NCBI GenBank assembly: GCA_916048095.2
Contig: OU696588.1
Coordinates: forward strand, 7,591,501-7,655,500
DNA from: Sacculina carcini
Taxonomy: Eukaryota > Arthropoda > Thecostraca > Sacculinidae
Direction of reading: 5' to 3'
Length of the DNA: 64,000 nucleotides
Shown here piece by piece: positions 46,747 through 58,317 of this stretch; the first letter of the stretch is position 1; each line of letters begins with the position of its first letter. Below the pieces are notes generated by a model that searched no databases, had not been told where the DNA came from, and saw only the letters and a program-made list of their open reading frames with translations. The translations under genes and the position numbers were made by a program.

Positions 46747-49341
46747 GTGATAAATTTACGTGGAAAAAATATGGACCTGACAAATTTACATCGTATCAGG
46801 GGCGGTATTGCTTCGGGCATTACGAAGAAATGTAGTAGAGTTGCTGAGCACATAAATGAATTTAGTGATATCGAAGAAGTGTCATATGTGTTGAAGTCTA
46901 TTGACAAATCATATGTAGAGTTTCTGAAAGTTCATCAAGAAATCTTGGACAGCATTCCAACTAATCAAACTGAGACTGTTGAGAAAGAAAATGGCATGCG
47001 GGACAGTGTCGCTGAGAGAGTTTCCGAAACCAAACAATTCTTCGAAGCGCACCCATTTTATCATGTGACTGAGCACCGAAGTGTGTCTCAAGAGGGTTCT
47101 GTAATATCATCAGCTTCGGCTGCAAGTTCTATTGCTAAATTGGCAGCAAAGAGGGCAGCACTACAGGCGAAGGCCGCGTCCTTGCGAGAGGTACAAGAGC
47201 TCGAGCTTAGCCTCCTAGAAAAAGAGAAAGACATTGAACTCCAGAGGAAGAGAATATCCCTGGAAAAGGAGAGAGTGCACATCTCAATGCAGCTGGACGC
47301 CGCTACAGCCGAAGAGGAATCGATGAAAGCCCTCTTTGGGTCTCAATCCGTACCGCCGGCAAACGTGAATATGTACCAAGCACATATGCGGGATGAATCC
47401 GAGATGACTCATTCGAAGACCAATATTCATATGCACCAGTGCATCTCAGACAAAGATGAGTCGTGTGATAAGCATCCTTGTACTGATGCCGAAAATACCG
47501 CGTATCTCTCAGTGCCGAACCGTTTGGCTCCTAGCTTGAGCAGGTCAGCGAGAGATAGTTCTAGAGTAGGCGTACAATGTAATAACCAGACAGATTCTAT
47601 GAGTTCATTATTGATGATGCACAACCGAATGCTTGACGCTGTGCGTTTGCCGAGAGTAAGCATGATGACCTTTGACGGTGATCCGACTCAGTATTGGACC
47701 TTTATCAAAAGATTTAGTAGCTGTGTCGATTCCAGTAGCGTGCCAGCTGGCGATAAGCTGAATCAGCTATTTGAGTATTGCACTGGTAGGGCGCTAAAGG
47801 TCATTCAACCCTGTGCCTTGATGCGACCGGAAGAAGGATACCAGAGAGCGAAGGAACTGCTCCGAGCGAGGTTCGGTCATGTATTCTCTATATGTCGGAC
47901 TGCGGTGTCAAGGGTTTGTGAAGGACCTATAGTGAAGGCACATAGCGGCGAGGCTCTCCAGGATTATGTCGATGATGTAAGAAATTGCTTTGAAATACTC
48001 ACTCCAACCAATGGTCATAAGGATTTCAACTGTCATGAGATCATTGTGAAGATCATGAGAAGATTGCCGATCTATCTGCAAGTGAGGTGGAGAAAGGAAG
48101 CGTTTGAAACCAGAGAAAGGACTGGCGCTTATCCGAGTTTAGACCAGATGATGGAATTTCTTGATAAGGCCTCTGGTGAAGCAAATGACCCAATGTTCGG
48201 ATGCGTTGCGCCTATAGACAAGGACAGAGTACATGTTAAGGCTTCTGGCTTCAGTGTCGGAGTCAGAGCTACTACCGAAATAGATGGTAGCAATTTGAAC
48301 TTAAGCGGTTTTCCACGTGATGACAAGTACACTTGTAGATGTTGTAATGCTATCGGCCATGGGATCAGTGACTGTGAAAGATTCAAGGGATGGAATAGTG
48401 TTCGAAGACTCGATTTTATCAGGAGCAATAAGTTGTGTTTTAATTGTTTGAATTTTGACAATCATCGCGCACGACATTGTCGACGGCCACCAGGATGTAA
48501 CCAAAACGGTTGCAGCGGCAAACTTTCGTCTCTTCCCCATCAAGCAGTTATTTCGAGAAGCACTTCTTCAAGTGAGGTGCCCGGAAGTGAGGCACAAAGA
48601 AGTAATTTTGACTCGTTGAGTGCAAATAGTGTGCCCGCTGGTAGTTACGCTGGTGCAGGACTTTCACAGTCAAAGGTGGTACTTCCGGTGGTTGCAGTGC
48701 ATGTGCAAGGTAAGAGTGACCGTTCCGGTGTCACCAAAACCTTCGCTCTTCTCGACTCAGGTAGTAATCGAACTTTCTGCTCCCGAACGCTGATTGAAAG
48801 ACTAAATATTCAAGGTAAGAGAACCACACTGTCGCTAGAGACTATTCATGAGACAAAGGATTCGCCGGCCACGCAGGTTTCTTTGAAAATATCACCACTT
48901 TGCGACTCTAATCATGGGTTCCCGGGTTCGTGTAATTCCATCTCACTGCCAAATGTGTATTCATTGAAAAAAATTCCGGAATTAGGAGAGAGCATTCCTT
49001 CTTTGTCTGACCTAGAGCAGTGGGAACATCTCAGGAACCTTTGTATTCCTAGTGTAGATTATTCACAGATATCTTTCATAATCGGTCAAGATGTGCCAGA
49101 TGCCTTGGTTCCGCTGGAAGTTCGTCGAGGTGATACTGGAGAGCCGTACGCTGTCAGGACGGTGCTCGGCTGGACGGTGAATGGGCCATTGGGAAACGCA
49201 AGAGGTGAGACAAACGCTGTATGGAATTTCATCCGCACATCTGACAGACGCGGCAGGATTCTTGAAGCGCAGATAGAACGATTTTGGGAACTCGATTTTG
49301 GTCAATCATTGTCAAACGGACAACTGCAATTTTCTGTTTAA
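46747..49341 (+). CDS. BEL/Pao Gag-protease reading frame (fossil)
   Basis: 864 residues. A coiled coil lies at about 125-195 (KAASLREVQELELSLLEKEK). The DUF1759 Gag-like region is at about 300-430 (MTFDGDPTQYWTFIKRFSS). Zinc knuckles are at about 527-580 (CRCCNAIGHGISDC and CFNCLNFDNHRARHC). A retropepsin-like DUF1758 protease with LLDSGSNRTF is near residue 670. In BEL elements these parts build the particle, bind RNA and process the polyprotein. It lies between the 5' LTR and the Pol remnant of the same element. Confidence 0.85.
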   Translation: MINLRGKNMDLTNLHRIRGGIASGITKKCSRVAEHINEFSDIEEVSYVLKSIDKSYVEFLKVHQEILDSIPTNQTETVEKENGMRDSVAERVSETKQFFEAHPFYHVTEHRSVSQEGSVISSASAASSIAKLAAKRAALQAKAASLREVQELELSLLEKEKDIELQRKRISLEKERVHISMQLDAATAEEESMKALFGSQSVPPANVNMYQAHMRDESEMTHSKTNIHMHQCISDKDESCDKHPCTDAENTAYLSVPNRLAPSLSRSARDSSRVGVQCNNQTDSMSSLLMMHNRMLDAVRLPRVSMMTFDGDPTQYWTFIKRFSSCVDSSSVPAGDKLNQLFEYCTGRALKVIQPCALMRPEEGYQRAKELLRARFGHVFSICRTAVSRVCEGPIVKAHSGEALQDYVDDVRNCFEILTPTNGHKDFNCHEIIVKIMRRLPIYLQVRWRKEAFETRERTGAYPSLDQMMEFLDKASGEANDPMFGCVAPIDKDRVHVKASGFSVGVRATTEIDGSNLNLSGFPRDDKYTCRCCNAIGHGISDCERFKGWNSVRRLDFIRSNKLCFNCLNFDNHRARHCRRPPGCNQNGCSGKLSSLPHQAVISRSTSSSEVPGSEAQRSNFDSLSANSVPAGSYAGAGLSQSKVVLPVVAVHVQGKSDRSGVTKTFALLDSGSNRTFCSRTLIERLNIQGKRTTLSLETIHETKDSPATQVSLKISPLCDSNHGFPGSCNSISLPNVYSLKKIPELGESIPSLSDLEQWEHLRNLCIPSVDYSQISFIIGQDVPDALVPLEVRRGDTGEPYAVRTVLGWTVNGPLGNARGETNAVWNFIRTSDRRGRILEAQIERFWELDFGQSLSNGQLQFSV

Positions 49342-49350
49342 GATAATAGA

Positions 49351-50430
49351 GTGATGAATATTTGGGAAAAATCAGTTGAATTAAAGGACCAACATTACCA
49401 GGTGGACATCCTATTCAAGAAGGAACCGGTAGAATTGCCGGATAACAGGTGGATGGCTGATCGAAGGCTTGTGAATCTTAAAAGGAGACTTGAGAATGAT
49501 GCATTGCTACAGCAGGTATACTCTGAGAGCATGAGCGATCTCATTAAAAAAGGGTATGCTGAGCCAGATGATTGTCTGAAATCGGTTCCTTCATTTGACG
49601 ACGCCAAGAAAATGTTGTATAATCTGTGTAAATTGGTGTCGCTTGGTGGATACCTTTTGAACAAATGGACCTCGAACAGTAAAGAAGTATTGGAGTCTGT
49701 ACCTGATAGCGACCGAGCACAGAGCTGTAGGAATTTAAATTTCGATTCTCTTCTTCCTACCGAGCGTGCACTCGGTCTCAAGTGGGACACAAATATTGAC
49801 ATTTTGGGAGTCATGTGCAAGAACACAAATGCTGAATTTACGAAAAGAGGGCTGCTGAGAGTACTCAGCTCGGTTTATGACCCCTTCGGAGTTCTCAATC
49901 CAGTCATGTTGCTTGCAAAGTTGCTCTTTCAGGAGGAATGCAGACGAAAGGTGGGCTGGGACTACCCGCTAGAAGCAAGCTATGAAGTCAAATGGAAAAG
50001 GCGGTTATCAGAATTGGGATCACTTGATGGATTTAACGTACCGCGATGCTATGTACCACAGGATTTTGGAAGGCTTGTACAGGTGCAGATTCACCATTTT
50101 GCCGACGCCTCAGAAGCCGCTTACGGATACGTTTCATATATCCGCATGGTGAATCAAGATGGACGTGTATTCTACTCGTTTCTTTTGGCCAAATCTCGCT
50201 TGGTCCCATTGAAACATATGACTGTTCCACGGCTTGAGCTTTCAGCAGCGGTTGTGGCCGTGAGGGTCGACAGAATGATCAAAGACGAACTCCGCCTTGA
50301 AAACACCGATTCTTTCCTCTGGACCGACAGCCTGATAGTGTTGCAGTATATCAGAGCTCAAAGCAAGCGAATTTTGACCGTGTTGTTTTTATTTGAATGC
50401 TCGTCTGCTCGCATCCGGGGGGGAGTGTAG
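49351..50430 (+). pseudogene. BEL/Pao Pol remnant (fossil)
   Basis: 359-residue frame. Seen are an RNKWMADRRL-like N-terminal stretch, a RGLLRVLSSVYDPFGVLNPV block and a PAO-type A17/RNase H region with HHFADASEAAYGYVSY and VPRLELSAAVVAVRV, then LWTDSLIVLQYI. It reads up to the 3' LTR. The part set is incomplete, so no working Pol is made. Confidence 0.8.
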
Positions 50431-50817
50431 CGGTCGCTTGAAATTCGACCACTAGATGGCAGTGTTATACTACTTGCGAAATATTTTACGGTTTGTGTTT
50501 ATGGCGCACTTAGACTAAAAAGGCAAATTGCGCAGTTGAAAGGGATGGTGTTTTTCATGTGATCAACCGGTGTGCTTTCATTGTTTTGTACAGTGCTATT
50601 TCCAAGGCACCAAGTTTATATGTATTGTTTGTGATGCTAAGGCTTATGATGGCTTGAGCTTCAACTGCTTCGCGTTATGTATGAGTGTGTATGGAGGTTT
50701 GGTGCAAAGGATTTGTGAATGTGAACCATGTACACCTACTGCTTCAAGTGATTGTTTTCGTATACTAAGCCTGGGAATACATTGTCACAGACTGAAACTA
50801 ATTCACCGGCCGTTACA
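50426..50817 (+). repeat. BEL/Pao 3' LTR
   Basis: 392 bp, TGTAGCGG to CCGTTACA, uninterrupted; reference for the 5' LTR. Confidence 0.9.
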
Positions 50818-51104
50818 AATGTATTTAATTGGTTATACTCACAGTCCAACGCCAGTTGTAGCTATTGTTTTGAGTGTCTTCTTGTTAAATCCTCTGCCTT
50901 GGCCGAAGACAATGTGTTTTTCAGAATATTCTTCACCCTCAGATCTTTTGGAATTATGTCATTCTTCCGACAGAGACGTAAAAATTGAATATTGCTTCTT
51001 CATCTTTCGATCTTTCTTGCATGGTAGTAAATTGCTGACAAGATGTTGGTTGTTCGCATGTTTGGTCCGTTCTTGAATGTATATGAGTATTTGTACAAAT
51101 ATAT

Positions 51105-51561
51105 CAAAATTGATGATCACTCACGCACCCAGTATGATTATAAATATTATGTAAATGAATCACTTCATCGGGCACAATCAATATATTTTAGTAGGAACGT
51201 TTTCGGCTAACAGCGTATAACAGCAGGTACTGAAATTCATTCAAATTAACGGCCACATTGCACAATTATATAGCAGACAATATAAAACACATGCATCATA
51301 ACAATTGAGTAACTCTCGAAATTAAGCGCTGAAATAAAGAGATTTTATTGCAAATCGCGTTATCTTTAGAATTGGCATTATAAATATATTCCCTTGCAGC
51401 CGTTGATGAGCGATCCATCATCATGCTGTCGTATGTAGGCTGCTTCAGCGTACTTTATTGTCGACTCATCTCTGATGCCACTGTGGATGATACACCAGCT
51501 GATGGATAATGGAGAGTTGGTGTGATGCTCATTGTTGTGTTCGAACATCACATCGTTCAGT
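51105..51561 (-). repeat. Penelope upstream partial copy (pseudo-LTR)
   Basis: Aligns with 42820-43274 over about 455 bp in the same orientation (GTGATTCATTTACATAAT on the minus strand, through the GIY-YIG C-terminal coding to CAAAACTGAACG). On the plus strand the CTGAAGAAG motif is replaced here by a rearranged GCTAACAGCGTATAACAGC. It ends at 51561 next to the modular repeat, with a repeated TTAATCAAGTAAA at the junction. Confidence 0.78.
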
Positions 51562-51569
51562 TTTGTTAA

Positions 51570-53350
51570 TCAAGTAAATCAATTAATCAAGTAAAATATA
51601 TATTGGATTCATAAAATAAAACGAATACAAATTTAAAAAAAAAAAGTAAATCAATAAAAAGTCTAAATATAAATGTGTTCATTTTAGCTGTGGCAAAATA
51701 TTTTCCCTCGAACAGAATCATATTCAAACCCGCCCGTCGTGCGGAACAATTGATAAAATATAATGAATCAAAAAGCAAAAAGCTTATCCAATAGAAAAAT
51801 CTAAATTTGTAAATACTTGTTTTAATTATTGACGGAGTTTTTTCCCTCAACACTCCTCAAATTCAAACCCGTCCTTCGTGTGTAGTAAATCAAAAATTTA
51901 ACACTATCAAAACAATTAAACTTTCTGTCATCTTTATAATTCCAGGTTAATGCTTCAGCTAAAGCGGCATATGGATATAGTTGGCATTACATGATATTGC
52001 AAGCCATATGCTTATGCAACTTATGCTTATGCAACTTGAAAATAAACCAATTAAATTAACAGTTAAGTTCAGTAGTTTTCTTTGTTCCCAATGACATTTT
52101 ACCTGCCCGTCGTGCGGAACCATTCATGTTTAAATATTGAGGAAAATTAAGCCTTTCTATTCAGTATAGTGTAACATTAATTAACTTTACGCAATAAAAC
52201 CACACCATGAATGCTTGGAGCTAATATGATGCATTCTTAATTGTGATTTGGCTTCCGTGAGATTATATCAGTGTAATTATATTCCCTATAAGTGTATTCC
52301 GTAAGATTATATCAGAGATTATATCCTGTGCAATCGCAAGTGCGCATAATAGCTGTCAAATTGGCAACAAGTCATTTTGACTTTATACCGCCGTAACTTC
52401 TTTTAGGTACACTTTGGAAAATAAAAAATTATACTGTGTTGTAGAAAACAAAATTTCCAGCACGATGGTACAATTTTTCTTGATGTGTAACAAATAGTTA
52501 CTGGAAAATAGGTAGAAAAATGAACTAATTTTAGTCGCATGATGTTGAAGTATAACTTTCGACGTAGATAAGACGTTTGGCAATTTTACACAATTTGTTA
52601 ATAATTTTTGTGTATAAAAATAACCTTTATTTTGTAGAACACAAAATGTTCTACACAGTGGTATAATTTGTATGTATTTGCCATTGCTGGTTTTTAGAAG
52701 TAAATGACGGAATATTGACCAAAATATTCACGTTTTCAGTGGCAATTCCGTCTTTTTGGTTTTGTCATTTTGACTTCACACCGCCGTAACGTTTTTTGAC
52801 TACACACTGGAAAATTAAAAATTATACCGTTTTGTATATGAGAAAATTCCCAGCATGATGGTATTACGTATTTAGACGTGTGATAATTAATTTTTGAGAA
52901 ATAGTGAAAAAGTAAAGAAAATCGGTCGCCCGAAGTTAAAATGAAATTATGAATATAGATTGAAATTTTATAATTTTTACATATTTCATACTTAATTTTT
53001 GGGTATAAACTATAATCTATCTTGTAGAAGACAAAAGTCCCTACACAGTGGTATAATCTGTGTGGCTGTAACATTTTTGGTTTATGATGAGTCGATAGCA
53101 GAAAATTGACCCACATTTTCGCATTTTTGAGTCCTCAATTTGTCTTTACACCGCTATAAATTTTTTTGATTTTAATTTTTAAATTTAAAACTTAACCTAT
53201 CCTGTAGAAAAGAAAAGTTTCGACGTAATGAATTACATTGTTAGCAGGTACGCCAAGTGGTTACCGAGTAGTAACAGGCAGAAAATGGACCAAATAGGGT
53301 GGGACACACAGACACACACACACACAGGGGATCTCTTTTATATATATCTA
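51570..53350 (-). repeat. Modular repeat head and first modules, inverted copy
   Basis: Read on the minus strand it follows 32540-34030: GAGATCCCCTGTGTGTGTGT, TTGGTCCATTTTCTG, then three roughly 385-bp units (ATACCATCATGCTGG-type blocks), the AGCCAAATCACAATTAAGAA segment, and the first three hairpin modules near 52105, 51880 and 51735. The Penelope partial copy is inserted against its end. Confidence 0.7.
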
Positions 53351-53399
53351 CTATCATTAACCCGACTACTATCTAACCCATTACTATCTAATATCATTA

Positions 53400-53873
53400 A
53401 CATTATCATTATATTATCAAACCCGCCCGTTGTGCGGAACAATTCATATAATGAAATTCATGTTTAATTAATAATAAATATTGCAAATTAAAAATACATA
53501 AAGTAAACTCATAAAAATCTTAATCAATTGAAAAGTCTAAATTTAATTATTTTCATTATAATTTTGACCAAATATTTTCGCTCAATCCGCCTCATATTTA
53601 AACCCACCCGTCATGCGGAATAATTCAGAACTCCAACACGATCCGTTCTGGATCTTGATGTCAAATCCGTTAGTTCTGTATAAGAATTCATTCTACAGGG
53701 GAAATTGAACGTCCTACTGTCTATAGCTGCTGCCCGCGGGACATTTTTATTTCACTCACATGAGCCATCGCTTTGTTTACGTTTGAAGCCGATAATCTAT
53801 ACCATTGAGCCCGCGCAATTATGTCACCTCGTATTCAAGCACACACACACACACACAGACAGACAGATAACGC

Positions 53874-53966
<93 letters not shown>

Positions 53967-55650
53967 ATATATATAAATTTGAACCCGCCCGTCGTGCGGA
54001 ATAATTCAGAACTCAGACACGAAGCAATCAAAACTGACTACACTTTTTCATCATAATGTTTCCAAAATACATTTATAACTTAACATCACCATCTAGAATT
54101 AGAACGCGCTCGTTGTGCGGAGGAATTCATAAAATGATATTTAAATTTAATTCATAAAAATATTGCAAATTAAAAAAGAAAACAGATATACTCATTAAAA
54201 TCTTAATCAATTAATCAATAAGCCTAAATTTAATTATTTTGATTTTTATTTTGACAAAATATTTTCCTTTCACCCGCGTCATATTTAAACCCGTCCGTCG
54301 TGCGGAATAATTCAGAACTCTAACACAATCCGTTCTGGATCTTGAAGTCAAATCCATTAGTTTGGTATATGAACTCATTCTATACGGTGAAATTTATCGT
54401 TCTATTGTCTATAGTTGCTGCCCGCGGGACATTTTTATTTCATAAAAATGAGCTATCGCTCCGTTTACGTTTAAAGCCCCTGACCATTGAGCTCGCGCAA
54501 TTATCTCACATCACATTCAAGCATACACACAAAGACAGACGGATACTTCCTTATATATATATATATATATACTAGCATTAAAACCCGCCCGTTGTGCGGA
54601 ACAATTCATACAAATATTGCAAATTAAAAATAAATAAGGCAAACTCATAAAAACCTGAATCAATTGAAAAGTCTAAATTTCATTATTTTTAATTTTATTT
54701 TGACAAAATATTTTCACTCAGCCCCCTCATATTTAAACCCGGCCGACGTGCGGAATAATTCAGAACTCGAACACCATCCGTTCTGGTTCATGAAGTCAAA
54801 TCCATTAGTTTTGTATATGAATTTATTCTACACGGTGAAATTGAACGTTTTATTGCTGCCCGCGGGACATTTTTATTTCATAAAAATGAGCCATCGCTTC
54901 GTTTGCGTTTGAAGCCCCTGATCATTGAACCAGCGAACCATGAACCAGCGCAATTATGTCACCTCATATTCGAGCATACATACACAGACAGACAGCTAAT
55001 TTCTTCTTTTCTTCTGCGGAGCAATTCATAACATGAAATTCATATTCAATTCATAAAAATATGGAAAATTAAAAATGAATTAGGGTAAACTCATAAAAAT
55101 ATTAATCAATTGAAAATTATAAGTTTAATTATTTTTATTTCGACAAAATATTTCCCCTCAGTCTGCCTGTGTCATTTTTACACCCGCCTGTCGTGCTGAA
55201 TAATTCAGAACTCGAACACGATCCGTTCTGGATCTTGAAGTCAAATACATTGGTGTTGTGTATGGATTAATTCTACAGGGTAAATTGAACGTTCTATTGT
55301 CTATAGTTGCTGCCCGCGGAGCATTTTAATTTAAAAAATACATTTTTTTAAATAAATCATTTGAAAAAATGAACTAAAAAATGAAAAAACTTTTTTTATA
55401 CCCGCCTGTCGTGCGGAACAATTCATACAATATAATTCATATTTGAAGTCAAATCCATTGTTTTTGTGTATGGATCAATTCTACAGGGGAAATTGAACGT
55501 TCTATTGTCTATAGTTGCTGCCCGCGGAGCATTTTTATTTGTAAAAAATTAGGTTTTTTTTTAAATGAACCATTTGAAAAAATGAACTAATAAACACTTT
55601 TTTTTTAAACCCGCCCGTCGTGCGGAACAATTCATACAATAAAATTCATA
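53400..55650 (-). repeat. Hairpin-punctuated modular repeat, inverted array
   Basis: CCCGCCC(G)TCGTGCGGAA motifs, i.e. the array motif in reverse, occur near 53421, 53604, 53984, 54105, 54290, 54586, 54740, 55183, 55405 and 55609. The 200-bp core module (CCGTTCTGGATCTTGAAGTC ... GTTGCTGCCCGCGGGACAT) occurs five times: about 53625-53830, 54305-54500, 54760-54960, and shortened near 55205-55325 and 55445-55530. (TA)n tracts lie at 53876-53962 and 54553-54572. Confidence 0.72.
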
Positions 55651-55697
55651 TCAAATCCATAAAATATAATGAACACAAATTGAAAACCAAAAAATGT

Positions 55698-55731
<34 letters not shown>

Positions 55732-55734
55732 TGA

Positions 55735-57665
55735 GGAGTGTTGAGGGAAAAAACTCCGTCAATAATTAATACAAGTATTTACAAATTTAGATTTTTCTAT
55801 TGGATAAGCTTTTTGCTTTTTGATTCATTATATTTTATCAATTGTTCCGCACGACGGGCGGGTTTGAATATGATTCTGTTCGAGGGAAAATATTTTGCCA
55901 CAGCTAAAATGAACACATTTATATTTAGACTTTTTATTGATTTACTTTTTTCTTTTTAAATTTGTATTCGTTTTATTTTATGAATCCAATATTTATTTTA
56001 CTTGATTAATTGTTCCGCGAAACGGGGGGGTTTCAATGCTAGATGCAATGCTTACCAACAAATCCCTGAAAATCCTTCAAAAAATTATTAATCAATCCTG
56101 TCGTTTTGTGCTCCATCCTACACCTTGCCGCCATACCTCTCAATTCTTGTTCCAATTCCACTGGCTTCCCATCATTCCTAGGATTCATTTTCGGCTGTGT
56201 TGTCTCATATATAAAATTCTGCACAATAGCTCTTCCCCGTCCTATCTTTCTGATCTTCTAGTTTCTTCTAATGACTTTAATTCTCGTGTTCATCGTCCTT
56301 TATCCTGTCCTCGCGCTATCAACGAGTCACCTTGGTCCGCAAAATCATTTTCTTTCTATGCGCCTCGGGTCTACAATGATCTTCCCTCCTCAATCACTTC
56401 CTCTTCATCCTTTAGTAGGTTTTCCTCCTCACTTCGTAAATATCTTTTTGCTAAATCTTTTGATCCCACTTCTCGCACTCTTACACCTTACGCTTCCCTA
56501 TGACTCTAATTTACAATTACTTATGTTTTTACTTATTTTCATTTTATTTATCTCCATTATTATTGAAAGAAAAAAATTCCTTTCTGTGAATTTTCTACTT
56601 CTTTTCTCACATCTTGATGTCGTGTACTGTTGTTGTTGTTGTTGTTGTCTCTTTCGCGCTTGTTTCTGTGTGAGCGCTATAAAAATACATTGTTGTTGTT
56701 GTTGTAGATGATGTTAATTTATAAATATATTTTGGAAACATTATGATGAAGAAGCTTAGTCATTTTTTATTGTGTATTCAGCACGACGGGCAGATTTAAA
56801 TATGAGGCGGTTTAGCACAACTATTTTACCATAATAAATATAAAAATATTGAAATTTAGACTATTTTTGAGTTTACTTTTTTTAATTCATATTCCTTTTC
56901 TCTTATGAATTATACACAAATTACAAAGTATGAATTATTCCGCACGACGGGCGGGTTTATATGCTAGAATTTTCATTGTTTGTTGCGTGTTTGTGTCCTG
57001 AATTATTCCGCACGAAAGGTAGGTTAAAATATGAGGCGGGTTGAGGAATACTATTAGGTCAAAATTAAAATGAAAATATCAACATATAGAATTTTCTTTT
57101 GTTAAACATATTTATAGGTTAAATTTTTTGGTTTTTAATTTTTCTTCATTCTCTTTTATGGATTGAATATGAATTTTACTTGATGAATTGTTCCGCACGA
57201 CGGGCGGGTTCATAATAAAAGCAAGATATATATAAATGAAATTATCTGTCTGTCTGTGTGTGTATGCTTGAATATCAGGTTACATGACTGCGCGGGCTCA
57301 ATGGTATAGACCAGGGGCTTCAAACGTAAACTAAGCGATGGATCATGTTAATGAAATATAAATGTCCCGGGAGCAGCAACTATAGATAATTGAACGCTTA
57401 ATTTAACCGTGAAAAACGAGTTTATATACAGAACTAACGGATTTGGCTTCAAGGTCCAGAACGGATCGTGTTCGAGTTCTGAATTATTCCATACGACGGG
57501 CGGGTTTAAATATGAGGCCGGCTGAGTGAAAATATTTTGCCAAAATATAATTCAAAATAATGAAATTTACACTTTTCAATGGATTAAGGTTTTTATGAGT
57601 TTACCTTATTTATTTTTAATTTGCAATATTTTTATGAATTGTTCCGCACAGCGGGCGGGTTTTAA
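55735..57665 (+). repeat. Hairpin-punctuated modular repeat, forward array
   Basis: Starts mid-module after a (TA)n tract (55708-55731) and follows 33760-34990 module by module, then one core module (57290-57485). Motif copies start near 55849, 56010, 56780, 56939, 57006, 57189, 57488 and 57643. An L2 fragment splits the GCTAGATGATG module at 56046. With the opposite array to its left it forms a large imperfect palindrome centred near 55.7 kb. Confidence 0.72.
56046..56704 (+). mobile_element. 5'-truncated L2-like LINE inside the modular repeat
   Basis: Target duplication TAGATG on both sides (56040-56045 and 56705-56710). The unoccupied site GCTAGATGATG is seen at 34062. Coding is the RT C-terminal part up to a stop at 56503 (FQFHWLPIIPRIHFRLCCLI), followed by the 3' UTR and a (TTG)n tail. 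Only a few differences from the copy at 45.9-46.5 kb. Confidence 0.92.
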
Positions 57666-57689
57666 TGCTAATAGATATATATGCCATAT

Positions 57690-57984
57690 TTGCCGGTGTA
57701 TAAGTCAAGTCGTTGTATATCTGATGCACTAAATCGCTTTTATTATGTGCGCGCTCTGAACGAGCTATCGCGTAACAAATGTTGGAGGCGAAGAGCGCAA
57801 ACAAACTGCATGAAGTCAATCCCCATGCACATTGATCATAAACAGATATAGAAAGAAGGGCTAAAACCCTTAAACAAATGAAAATAGTTCATTACCGGCG
57901 ATGAATGATTGTGTATTATATAATTAAGTTGATATTCGACAACTGGATGACCGATCCATTACCAGGCTGATATATCCGACTCAC
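57690..57984. other. No gene recognised
   Basis: CCATATTTGCCGGTGTATAA near 57681 looks like the end of a common animal MITE type, but no matching second end is seen. Nothing else is supported in this stretch. Confidence 0.25.
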
Positions 57985-58074
57985 ATATCCCTCTATGTCT
58001 ACAAATAATTTCTGATTTGACGTGTATTAACTGTGATTCATCACTTTCAACAGCAAATACGAGTCCAACGCCAC
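57985..58074 (-). CDS. Possible small host exon
   Basis: 90 bp on the minus strand between CGATCTAG| and a strong donor TAT|GTGAGT. It encodes GVGLVFAVESDESQLIHVKS and EIICRHRGI with phase 1 at both ends, matching the neighbouring candidate exons. The frame stays open further upstream to about 58200, so the true exon could be longer. No domain recognised. Weak evidence on its own. Confidence 0.3.
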
Positions 58075-58317
58075 CTAGATCGCATTGTACGAGTCGTACA
58101 TGTTGTAAAATGAAAATATCTGATGGTGAGAATTGCACGATAATATTGAAGTGAAGCTGAACTGTCATCATGCTTCCGCGTGCTATTTTGGCAGCATCAA
58201 TCAGTATTCCCTATTTTCTAATGAGTCTATAACATTTCTTATAGGTATTTGTCACATATCATGACAGTTTTCAGTCAAAAGTTTGGTGATTTTTTTCGGT
58301 TGGCTTATCTGACTGAC

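Larger units (their letters stand above)
45290..50817 (+). mobile_element. BEL/Pao LTR retrotransposon, broken copy
   Basis: LTRs start TGTAGCGGTCGC and end GGCCGTTACA. The 3' LTR is 392 bp; the 5' LTR is the same length once an inserted L2 fragment is set aside. The outer flanks carry the 5-bp duplication AATGT (45285-45289 and 50818-50822), usual for BEL/Pao. A purine tract (GGGGGGGAG) precedes the 3' LTR. Internal parts seen: Gag-like DUF1759 region, two CCHC-type zinc knuckles, aspartic protease and an RNase H-side Pol region. By eye the LTRs differ at about nine positions (roughly 2%), so it is fairly young. The internal region is shorter than in full family members; the copy is defective, with a few breaks. 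It is nested in a Penelope-like element. Confidence 0.9.
42817..51561 (-). mobile_element. Penelope-like element with upstream partial copy, interrupted by BEL/Pao
   Basis: The minus-strand element runs from about 51104 to 42817. The BEL/Pao insertion at 45290-50817 duplicated AATGT of it. N-terminal coding similarity is on the right of that insertion (NDIIPKDLRVKNIL near 50940) and continues on its left. A partial copy of the 3' end (51105-51561) lies upstream in the same orientation, the head-to-tail 'pseudo-LTR' layout known for Penelope elements. The 3' UTR carries CCTGAAGAAGCTG near 42936 with a degraded GAAAC. The element is decayed. Confidence 0.8.

Noticed and set aside
57681-57725. 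End of a MITE with CCGGTGTATAAGTC
   Set aside because: Only one end resembles a known type; no second terminus or target duplication found.
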